From assembly GCA_003555385.1 (NCBI GenBank), contig PWHO01000258.1, positions 1 through 14,355 on the forward strand: 14,355 nucleotides of DNA, read 5' to 3'. The position numbers were made by a program, and so were the translations under genes. Of this stretch, positions 7,365 to 13,475 are shown piece by piece. The DNA is from Bacteroidales bacterium. GTDB lineage: Bacteria; Bacteroidota; Bacteroidia; Bacteroidales; UBA7960. The notes under the pieces were generated by a model that was given only the letters and a program-made list of their open reading frames with translations, did not search any database and was not told where the DNA came from. The stretch's first letter is position 1; each line of letters opens with the position of its first letter.

Positions 7365-8816
7365 ATGGAGAATAGATACGATAAGGTTTGGATGGGTTGT
7401 TTGGAAGTTATAAAAGACAATATCAGTCCCAATAGCTTCAATACCTGGTTTGCCCCCATAAAACCGGTTCGTCTTAAGAATAATGTGCTTACGCTGCAGG
7501 TTCCCAGCCAGTTTTTCTATGAATGGCTGGAGGAGCATTACATTGATTTGCTGAAAAAAACCATCAAGAAAGAACTTGGCCCGGAAGGACGGCTTGAGTA
7601 CAGCATTGTGATGGACAACACCCAAAATGCAAGCCAGACACAGCCCTTTACCGTACACGCGCCCACGCTTAACAAAAAAGCACTGAAGAATCCACCCATC
7701 AACATGCCGGTGGATCTGAGCAACAACAAAACCAAAGACCGGTCCGTTCCCAATCCGTTTGTTATACCCGGGCTGAAAAAACTGAATGTACATCCTCAGC
7801 TTATTGATTCATACAACTTTGATAACTTCATTCAGGGAGACTGCAACCGTCTGGCAAGAAGTGCCGGACTGGCAGTCGGACAAAATCCAGGCAAAACATC
7901 CTTTAATCCCCTGCTGATTTACAGCTCCAACGGATTGGGAAAAACCCACCTGGGCCATGCCATCGGCATTGAAGTCAAGAACCTCTTCCCGGAAAAGACC
8001 GTATTGTACGTAACAGCCGAACAATTTACCAACCAGTTCATTGACTCCATTCGAAACGGCAATCAGAATGATTTTGTACACTTCTACCACATGATTGACG
8101 TGCTGATCATGGATGACATACATTGCCTGGCAGGCAAGCCCAAAACCCAGGATGTATTTTTCCATATTTTCAATCAGCTGCACCAGAGTGGCAAACAGAT
8201 TGTCATCACCAGTGATACACCACCCGTTGAAATGAGCGGCATCGAACCCCGCCTGCTGTCGCGGTTCAAATGGGGATTATCCGCTGATTTGCAGATACCT
8301 GACTTTGAAACGCGAATTGCTATATTGCAGAAGAAGATCTTCAATGACGGGGTAGAAATGCCCGGTGAAGTACTCGAACTGATCAGCTCCAAGATCGACA
8401 CCAATATCCGTGAAATGGAGGGAGCACTGATATCCATCCTCGCACAGTCTTCCATGAACAGAAAGGACATCACCCTGGAACTGGCTTCCCAGGTGATCGA
8501 CAAATTCGTAAGAAAGGCACCGAAAGAAGTCACCATCGATTATATACAGCAGGCCATCTGCAATTACTTTGAGATCCCCATGGAGAAACTCAAATCGAAA
8601 AGCAGAAAAAGAGAAACCGTTCAGGCCAGGCAACTGGCCATGTATTTCTCAAAGCTGTATACCAAATCTTCGCTGGCAGTGATCGGGAACAAGTGCGGCA
8701 ATAAAGACCATGCAACGGTCTTACATGCCTGCAAAACCGTTAAAAACCTGGTAGATACCGACAAAAATTTCAAAAAGCATGTAGATGAACTGGACGGTAT
8801 TCTGTCAGTCGATTAA
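7365..8816 (+). CDS. dnaA: Chromosomal replication initiator protein DnaA
   Basis: A 483-residue initiator ATPase that binds DnaA boxes and opens the origin. Domain I (about 1-85) begins with the usual VWMGCLEVIKDNISPNSFNTW helix region. Domain II is a variable linker (about 86-145). The AAA+ domain (about 146-385) contains Walker A SSNGLGKTHL (187-196), Walker B LIMDDIH (247-253), the sensor segment VITSD, the arginine-finger region EPRLLSRF (294-301) and sensor II NIREMEGAL (347-355). Domain IV (about 386-483) has the DNA-binding signature with NKDHATVLHACKTV (446-459). The first Walker A residue is Ser instead of the usual Gly, and the signature has DHAT where Escherichia coli DnaA has DHTT. 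The essential GKT and DD residues remain, so it should work. A strong terminator follows 30 bases after the stop. dnaN is not beside it. Confidence 0.97.
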   Translation: MENRYDKVWMGCLEVIKDNISPNSFNTWFAPIKPVRLKNNVLTLQVPSQFFYEWLEEHYIDLLKKTIKKELGPEGRLEYSIVMDNTQNASQTQPFTVHAPTLNKKALKNPPINMPVDLSNNKTKDRSVPNPFVIPGLKKLNVHPQLIDSYNFDNFIQGDCNRLARSAGLAVGQNPGKTSFNPLLIYSSNGLGKTHLGHAIGIEVKNLFPEKTVLYVTAEQFTNQFIDSIRNGNQNDFVHFYHMIDVLIMDDIHCLAGKPKTQDVFFHIFNQLHQSGKQIVITSDTPPVEMSGIEPRLLSRFKWGLSADLQIPDFETRIAILQKKIFNDGVEMPGEVLELISSKIDTNIREMEGALISILAQSSMNRKDITLELASQVIDKFVRKAPKEVTIDYIQQAICNYFEIPMEKLKSKSRKRETVQARQLAMYFSKLYTKSSLAVIGNKCGNKDHATVLHACKTVKNLVDTDKNFKKHVDELDGILSVD

Positions 8817-8838
8817 ACGTATTTTGCGTTCAGATTCA

Positions 8839-8846
8839 TATCTTTG
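8839..8846 (+). promoter_or_regulatory. Candidate -7 box for the tyrosine phosphatase gene, abutting the dnaA terminator
   Basis: TATCTTTG matches the TAnnTTTG box exactly, the same octamer as the leftward NuoE promoter. A TTTG at 8823-8826 is upstream, but the gap is only 12 bases, shorter than usual. Transcription would start near 8851, inside the left arm of the dnaA terminator hairpin. The new RNA would therefore lack the complete hairpin. Confidence 0.45.
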
Positions 8847-8875
8847 CCCCGGAAAGTTCCTTTCCGGGGTTTTTT
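8847..8875 (+). terminator. Rho-independent terminator of dnaA
   Basis: A perfect 10-bp stem, CCCCGGAAAG (8847-8856) with CTTTCCGGGG (8860-8869), is closed by a three-base TTC loop and followed directly by six Ts (8870-8875). It lies 30 bases after the dnaA stop. The first candidate ATG of the next gene begins immediately after the T tract. Confidence 0.9.
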
Positions 8876-9355
8876 ATGTTCAAAAAATTATTTGGGATGA
8901 AAATATTAATGGTCTGTTTGGGAAATATTTGCCGATCACCACTTGCAGAAGGGATCATGAATGAAAAATTCAGACAACACGGCATTGCGGCCGAAGTGGA
9001 CTCGGCAGGAACCGCTGCCTATCATGTGGGTGAGCCTCCGGATGAGCGATCCAGGGAGGTTGCCGCCAAACATGGCATAGACATCTCCGGGCAACGGGCA
9101 AGGCAGTTTGAGGTAAGCGATTTTGACCGTTTCGATAAAATATACGCCATGGACAGCCAGAATATCAGTAATATAGCTGCGCTGGCTCGTGATGACAATG
9201 ACCTGGAAAAGGTTGATATGATCCTCAACGAAAGTTACCCCGGAGAAAACCGCCAGGTGCCGGACCCCTATTACGGGGGAAAAAACGGCTTTGAAAAGGT
9301 TTACCAAATGCTTGACGAAGCCTGCGAGAAAATCATTCGGGGATATCGGGGCTGA
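8876..9355 (+). CDS. Low-molecular-weight protein-tyrosine phosphatase
   Basis: A 159-residue cytoplasmic phosphatase of the LMW-PTP (ArsC/Wzb-like) family, which removes phosphate from tyrosine residues through a cysteinyl-phosphate. Residues 12-22 carry the P-loop VCLGNICRSP with the nucleophile C14 and R20. The general acid is D130 in PDPYYGG. The VDSAGTAAYHVGEPPDERS segment (41-59) is typical. The ATG at 8876 directly follows a terminator T tract; the ATG at 8897 gives a 152-residue protein starting MKILMVCLGN, which is closer to the family N-terminus and may be the real start. The TGA stop lies in the loop of a perfect hairpin (9345-9364). From memory, this gene often follows dnaA in Bacteroidota. 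Confidence 0.92.
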   Translation: MFKKLFGMKILMVCLGNICRSPLAEGIMNEKFRQHGIAAEVDSAGTAAYHVGEPPDERSREVAAKHGIDISGQRARQFEVSDFDRFDKIYAMDSQNISNIAALARDDNDLEKVDMILNESYPGENRQVPDPYYGGKNGFEKVYQMLDEACEKIIRGYRG

Positions 9356-9470
9356 CGCCCCGATGGTTGTTGGTTGGTCGGCGCTGCGCGCCGACAGTTG
9401 TTGGTTTTCATGGGCCATGTGATGGGGAAGCTGCCCATGGTCAGGTAAACGGGCTGGAAAGTTGTTGGTT
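9345..9470. repeat. Three hairpins interleaved with three GTTGTTGGTT motifs
   Basis: Hairpin 1: ATCGGGGC (9345-9352) pairs with GCCCCGAT (9357-9364), and the phosphatase stop codon is in its loop. Hairpin 2: GTCGGCGC (9377-9384) pairs with GCGCCGAC (9388-9395) around a TGC loop. Hairpin 3: CATGGGC (9409-9415) pairs with GCCCATG (9433-9439). Exact GTTGTTGGTT copies lie at 9366-9375, 9397-9406 and 9461-9470. Each follows a hairpin arm, so the tract looks built from spacer-plus-hairpin units. None of the stems is followed by a T run, so they are not ordinary terminators. The element looks REP-like; its class is not recognised with certainty. Confidence 0.7.
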
Positions 9471-9478
9471 GGTTTGAT

Positions 9479-9574
9479 CCCGAAAGGATCACACGTTAAT
9501 AGCGGTTAATTCGACCCCGAAAGGATCACACGTTAATGGCATTTGATTCGACCCCGAAAGGATCACACGTTAAT
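9479..9574. repeat. Three 37-bp direct repeats upstream of the dehydratase gene
   Basis: Three copies of a 22-bp core beginning CCCGAAAGGATCACACG and ending TTAAT sit at 9479-9500, 9516-9537 and 9553-9574, a constant 37-base period. The cores are identical; the spacers between them vary slightly. In the first copy GATCC and GGATC can pair around a CGAAA loop; the other two have GACCC instead, weakening that stem. The last copy ends 14 bases before the dehydratase ATG, so the array could affect its expression. There is no Cas gene, and three such short units do not make a CRISPR array. Confidence 0.85.
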
Positions 9575-9588
9575 AAAAGATACATTGG

Positions 9589-10560
9589 ATGGAGCCAAAA
9601 AAAGATGATATTTTGCGGGTCAGGGAGATTATTCGCCCTTACGTGCACCGGACGCCGGTATTAACGAGTCAGGCTCTTAACCGGATTACCGGAAGTGACC
9701 TTTTTTTTAAGTGTGAAAACTTCCAGAAAGGAGGTGCCTTTAAGTTCAGGGGTGCTTCGCATGCGGTGATGACATTGTCTGAGGAGGAGGCCAGGCGCGG
9801 AGTAGCAACCCATTCATCAGGCAATCATGCACAGGCCCTGGCACTGGCAGCCAGTATGCGTGGAATCCGGGCGCACATTGTGATGCCGGAAACCGCCCCC
9901 GGGATCAAAGTGGCCGCAGTGCGGTCTTACGGTGGACAAATTACTTTTTGCCGGCCCACCCTGGCAGACAGGGAAGCCACATTGGAAAATATCATTGAGG
10001 AAACCGGTGCCCTAGAGATCCACCCGTACAACGATTACCGCATTATCGGGGGGCAGGCTACAGCTGCCGCAGAGCTCTTCGAAGAATGCGAAATGCCGGA
10101 TTGCCTGATTACCCCTGTAGGGGGCGGCGGGCTACTGGGCGGCAGTATTTTAAGTACACGTTATTTTTCTCCGGACACTAAAGTTTACGGCGCTGAGCCT
10201 GAGCAGGCCAATGACGCCTGGCAGTCATTCCGTGAGAAAAAACTGATTCCCGTTAACAATCCGCAAACCATTGCTGACGGACTGCGTACCTCACTGGGTA
10301 GCCGCACCTTTCCTATTATCAGGGATGGAGCCACTGATATCCTCACCACCTCTGAAGCGCGTATTATTGAAGCCATGCAACTCATATGGGAAAGAATGAA
10401 GATCATTGTTGAGCCCAGTTCTGCGGTTCCTCTTGCAGTCATCCTCGATCATCCGGCCCTGTTCTCCGGTAAGAAAACCGGTGTGGTTCTGTCGGGTGGC
10501 AATGTAGATTTGTATCGCCTTCCCTGGTCAGAACAAGATGCGGGGAAAAACAAGAACTAG
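9589..10560 (+). CDS. Serine racemase-like PLP-dependent serine/threonine dehydratase
   Basis: A 323-residue cytoplasmic fold-type II PLP enzyme. The PLP lysine is K52 in GGAFKFRGA (48-56). SSGNHAQAL (76-84) holds the catalytic-type serine S77, VGGGGLLGG (177-185) binds the cofactor phosphate, and SGGN (302-305) holds the pyridine end. There is no C-terminal ACT regulatory domain, so it is not a biosynthetic IlvA. Residues E203, A207 and D209 fit the E-x3-A-x-D divalent-cation site of eukaryotic-type serine racemases and hydroxyaspartate dehydratases. The stretches TIADGLRTSLGS, FPIIRD and IWERMKIIVEPSSAV also read closely like serine racemase. It probably converts L-serine or L-threonine to a keto acid and ammonia, or racemises serine; sequence cannot separate these. 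The methyltransferase gene starts 3 bases after its stop. Confidence 0.88.
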   Translation: MEPKKDDILRVREIIRPYVHRTPVLTSQALNRITGSDLFFKCENFQKGGAFKFRGASHAVMTLSEEEARRGVATHSSGNHAQALALAASMRGIRAHIVMPETAPGIKVAAVRSYGGQITFCRPTLADREATLENIIEETGALEIHPYNDYRIIGGQATAAAELFEECEMPDCLITPVGGGGLLGGSILSTRYFSPDTKVYGAEPEQANDAWQSFREKKLIPVNNPQTIADGLRTSLGSRTFPIIRDGATDILTTSEARIIEAMQLIWERMKIIVEPSSAVPLAVILDHPALFSGKKTGVVLSGGNVDLYRLPWSEQDAGKNKN

Positions 10561-10563
10561 TTC

Positions 10564-11295
10564 ATGGAAAAAACAAGCGGCACCCTTTATTTAATTCCTT
10601 CCTCGCTGGGCGAAGAGCGGCTTTCCACAATATGGCCGGAAGGAAATACGGCAATACTGAACAAGCTTCGGATATTTATTGTGGAAAACATCCGCACGGC
10701 AAGGCGGTTTCTGAAACGCTCCGGTTATACCCATCCGATTGACGACACTACTTTTTTTGTGCTGAACAAGCATACTTCTGCAGGCGAACACAGCCGTTTT
10801 CTTCAGCCGGCCCTGAAAGGCAGGGCGATCGGCTTATTGTCCGAAGCCGGGTGTCCGTGCATTGCCGACCCGGGTCAGGCCATCGTTCATCAGGCCCACG
10901 AACTGGGAATTCAGGTCAAACCACTTACCGGCCCCAGTTCTATCATGCTGGCGCTGATGGCTTCAGGGATGAACGGACAGCAGTTTCAGTTTCATGGTTA
11001 CCTGCCGATCCAAAAAGGAGACCGGGATAAAAAAATTAAGGAGCTGGAAGCCGAAAGCCAGCGATCCGGTACTACACAGATCTTCATGGAGACCCCTTTC
11101 CGGAACAACTCACTGGCTGAGAGCCTGCTTAAACAATGCAGGGCCGGTACGCGTTTGTGTGTGGCGGCAGACCTTACCATGTCAACGGAGTATATTCAAA
11201 CAAAATCCATCGGACAGTGGCGTAAAGAGAAAATGGCCAACCTCCATAAGAGACCAGCCATTTTCCTTATCCATGCAGGTAACAACGCGGGCTAA
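10564..11295 (+). CDS. RsmI-like SAM-dependent methyltransferase (tetrapyrrole methylase fold)
   Basis: A 243-residue cytoplasmic methyltransferase related to RsmI, which methylates the ribose of C1402 in 16S rRNA. Features are GTLYLIPSSLG near the N-terminus, ENIRTARRFLKRSG (about 42-55), the SAM-site region GLLSEAGCPCIADPG (about 94-108), LTGPSSIMLALMASG (about 121-135) and FMETPFRNN (about 161-169). It is shorter than typical RsmI and has PSSLGEER in place of the usual TPIGNLxD start. It therefore fits the second RsmI-like paralogue commonly seen in Bacteroidota, whose substrate is not known to me. It begins 3 bases after the dehydratase stop. Its own stop lies inside the first copy of a 23-bp tandem repeat. 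Confidence 0.87.
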   Translation: MEKTSGTLYLIPSSLGEERLSTIWPEGNTAILNKLRIFIVENIRTARRFLKRSGYTHPIDDTTFFVLNKHTSAGEHSRFLQPALKGRAIGLLSEAGCPCIADPGQAIVHQAHELGIQVKPLTGPSSIMLALMASGMNGQQFQFHGYLPIQKGDRDKKIKELEAESQRSGTTQIFMETPFRNNSLAESLLKQCRAGTRLCVAADLTMSTEYIQTKSIGQWRKEKMANLHKRPAIFLIHAGNNAG

Positions 11296-11400
11296 ACGCC
11301 GGTAATAACCAGGGCTAAACGCCGGTAATAAACCGGGCTAAACGCCGGTAATAACCCAGGCTAAATGCCAGTGACATACCGGCCAGATGCCGGCAGTACC
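11289..11400. repeat. Tandem 23-bp repeat array between convergent genes
   Basis: Units beginning GGGCTAAACGCCGGTAATAA start at 11289, 11312 and 11335, exactly 23 bases apart. A diverged copy starts at 11358 and a more diverged copy at about 11380. The first copy overlaps the end of the methyltransferase gene and supplies its TAA stop; the array ends just before the lgt stop at 11405. In the second unit CCGGT and ACCGG can pair around AATAA. Decay towards the right suggests copies were gained from the left. It occupies the whole gap between the two convergent genes, where no standard terminator is seen. Confidence 0.9.
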
Positions 11401-11404
11401 CGGA

Positions 11405-12196
11405 CTAAAGTTTTTTGCGGTAAGCAAAAATCATAAAGCCAATACCCGCAAGAATCGCAGGAATACTCAATATTTGCCCCATGTTCAATAACATTCCTTC
11501 TTCAAAGGCGGACTGAGGTTCTTTGATAAACTCCACAAGGAACCTGGCGGTAAACATGAAAAGGGCAAAAAATCCCGTCAGGAAACCCACCGGTAATTTT
11601 GTGCGTTTTTTAATATATATCCATCCCAGGGAAATAAATAAGACCAGGTACGCCAGGCCTTCATATATCTGGGTCGGATGCTTGGGCACGTCCTCGCCCC
11701 TGGCCTCAAAAATGAAACCCCATGGCAGGCTGGTTTCCACCCCATAAATCTCGGAGTTCATCAAATTACCCATCCGGATAAAAAAAGCGGCCAGCGCCAC
11801 TGGAATGACCACCCTGTCGAGCAGCCAGGTGAACGATTGATTGCTGACTTTTTTCTGAAAATAGTACAGGGCAATCAGAATACCTATGGCTCCGCCATGA
11901 CTGGCCAGGCCTCCCTGCCAGATATAAAAGACCTCAATCAGGTTTTGGGAATAATAATCAAAATCATAAAAGAAACAATGACCCAGCCTGGCACCTACAA
12001 TGCTTCCCACGGCCATGTAAATCAGGATGCTGTCGGCCTGTTTTTCCGGAATATTCTCTTTTATAAAAATCCGGCGCATAATTTCATACCCCAGAAAAAA
12101 GGATAAGGCCCAGAACAATCCATACCATCTGACTGCCAAACTCCCGATTCGGAATATCTCCGGGTTGGCATCCCAACTGATTTGTAATATATCCAT
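11405..12196 (-). CDS. lgt: Prolipoprotein diacylglyceryl transferase Lgt
   Basis: A 263-residue inner-membrane enzyme with about seven hydrophobic segments. It transfers diacylglycerol from phosphatidylglycerol to the lipobox cysteine of prolipoproteins, the first lipidation step. Signature features are VRWYGLFW (22-29), GGLASHGGAIG (95-105) with H100, RMGNLMNSEIYG (141-152) with R141, N144 and E149, HPTQIYE (173-179), and RFLVEFIKEPQ near the C-terminus. Length is typical. The gene lies 23 bases after the triple-FKBP lipoprotein gene on the same strand, so it is probably cotranscribed with two genes whose products are themselves predicted Lgt substrates. Confidence 0.95.
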   Translation of the reverse strand: MDILQISWDANPEIFRIGSLAVRWYGLFWALSFFLGYEIMRRIFIKENIPEKQADSILIYMAVGSIVGARLGHCFFYDFDYYSQNLIEVFYIWQGGLASHGGAIGILIALYYFQKKVSNQSFTWLLDRVVIPVALAAFFIRMGNLMNSEIYGVETSLPWGFIFEARGEDVPKHPTQIYEGLAYLVLFISLGWIYIKKRTKLPVGFLTGFFALFMFTARFLVEFIKEPQSAFEEGMLLNMGQILSIPAILAGIGFMIFAYRKKL

Positions 12197-12219
12197 GACT
12201 CTTGTTTAAAAATGATTAC

Positions 12220-13455
12220 TTATCGCTGAAAATCAATTAGTTCCACATCAAATACCACGGTTTCACCCGGAGGTACTGGTCCATCCCCCTCGTCACCGTA
12301 GGCCAGGTAAGGCGGAATAATCAAGCGGGCTTTGCTTCCTTTATTCAACAGGGAAAAACCAATATCCAGACCCTCCAGCACTTGTCCGGCCCCCAGAACG
12401 AAACGCAGTGGTTCACTGCGCTTTACCGATGAGTCAAACAAAGTGCCGTCAGAGAGGTAGGCAGCATAGTGGACCACCAGCACATGTCCCTTTTCGGGGC
12501 GCTCACCGCGGCCTTCTTCAACCACGATGTACTGCAGCCCTGAAGTGGTATGCAGGGTATCCAGGCCTTCCACGTCAAAGGGCCTTGGTTTATCAATGCT
12601 CTGCGCTTCAAGGATTTCTATGTCAAAAACCACATTTGTTTTGGCGGGAATGGGATCCCTGCCCTGCTCACCGTAGGCCAGCTGGTAGGGAACCCATAGC
12701 CTGATCTTGTCACCCACCCGGAATTCCGGCAGGGCTTTTTCCCATCCCGGGAGCACCATACCGCTGCCAAGGACAAAACTCAACGGTTCCTCCCTGTCAT
12801 AGGAGGAGTCAAAAACAGACGCTTCATCATCCAGGTATCCGGTATAATGCAGGCTTACCTGCATGTCCTCTTCAAGTTCAGTACCGTCTCCCTCTTCCAC
12901 AATGAAATAATAAAGATCTTCCGCCAACTCAGTTCTGTCTGTTCTTACCGCTTCCAGGGGCTCAGCAGGCGGAATTACCTCTAAAAGTTCCACCTCAAAC
13001 TTCAGGGTTTCATTTTCCGGTACCGGTCCGAAACCCATATCGCCATAAGCCAGCTCAGGCGGAATAATGAAAGAGGCCTTTGCTCCTTCACGCAGCAACA
13101 AAATTCCTTCTTCCCATCCCGGCAAAACCTGTCCGCTGCTCAGACGAAAACTGACCGGTTCTTCCCTGTCATAGGAAGAGTCAAATACAGTCCCGTCGGC
13201 GAGCATGCCGGTATAATGCACGATTACCAGGTCACCTTTTTCCGGTCCGGGGCCGTCACCCTGCCGGTGAATGGTATATGCCAGCCCGCTCTCAGTGGTT
13301 CTTTCCACCGCTTCGGGTGCCGGTTCAGGATCAGGCTCAGTTACCCGGAATAGCTGACAACTGCTGAATACCGCCAGGGGCAGTAAACAAACCAGAAGGG
13401 CCCTGACCACCCTGCGTAACACAGGATACAGGTCGGAAAGGATTTTTACCTGCAT
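12220..13455 (-). CDS. Triple-domain FKBP-type peptidyl-prolyl isomerase lipoprotein
   Basis: A 411-residue predicted lipoprotein. A basic N-terminus and hydrophobic core end in FSSC, giving C33 as the lipidated residue, followed by a proline/acidic linker (about 39-52). Three FKBP domains follow: about 54-161, 176-284 and 301-411. Domains 1 and 2 keep the usual active-site residues, including VHYTG or LHYTG, VFDSS, PGW (W114, W238) and LAYG. Domain 3 has Leu363 where the pocket tryptophan belongs and VHYAA instead of VHYTG. It should speed proline isomerisation of envelope proteins in the periplasm or on the outer membrane. Domains 1 and 2 share a nearly identical DNA stretch, so they look like a fairly recent duplication. 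A clear AGGAG site precedes the start; the upstream FKBP gene stops 20 bases before it. Confidence 0.93.
   Translation of the reverse strand: MQVKILSDLYPVLRRVVRALLVCLLPLAVFSSCQLFRVTEPDPEPAPEAVERTTESGLAYTIHRQGDGPGPEKGDLVIVHYTGMLADGTVFDSSYDREEPVSFRLSSGQVLPGWEEGILLLREGAKASFIIPPELAYGDMGFGPVPENETLKFEVELLEVIPPAEPLEAVRTDRTELAEDLYYFIVEEGDGTELEEDMQVSLHYTGYLDDEASVFDSSYDREEPLSFVLGSGMVLPGWEKALPEFRVGDKIRLWVPYQLAYGEQGRDPIPAKTNVVFDIEILEAQSIDKPRPFDVEGLDTLHTTSGLQYIVVEEGRGERPEKGHVLVVHYAAYLSDGTLFDSSVKRSEPLRFVLGAGQVLEGLDIGFSLLNKGSKARLIIPPYLAYGDEGDGPVPPGETVVFDVELIDFQR
12784..13190. repeat. Internal duplication between FKBP domains 1 and 2
   Basis: The 35-base stretches 12784-12818 and 13156-13190 differ at only three positions and lie 372 bases (124 codons) apart in the same frame. 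Both encode FDSSYDREEP. The third domain and the neighbouring FKBP gene match less well, so domains 1 and 2 appear to be the youngest duplication or to have been homogenised by recombination. Confidence 0.75.
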
Positions 13456-13463
13456 GATACTAT

Positions 13464-13468
13464 CTCCT
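13464..13468 (-). promoter_or_regulatory. Shine-Dalgarno site of the triple-FKBP gene
   Basis: The minus strand reads AGGAG at 13468-13464, eight bases before the ATG at 13455. A classical site of this quality is uncommon in this window and fixes the start. It lies in the 20-base gap after the upstream FKBP stop, consistent with internal translation starts on a shared message. Confidence 0.6.
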
Positions 13469-13475
13469 AATCTAA

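Noticed and set aside
9479..9574. CRISPR-like array
   Set aside because: There are only three units with about 15-base spacers that resemble each other, and no cas genes; direct repeats are the better call.
9581..9588. TACATTGG as a promoter -7 box for the dehydratase
   Set aside because: It has one mismatch and abuts the ATG, leaving no room for a transcription start upstream of the codon.
11678..12106. Plus-strand open frame of 142 codons
   Set aside because: It is antisense to lgt, whose membrane and active-site motifs are unmistakable; the frame has no family features.
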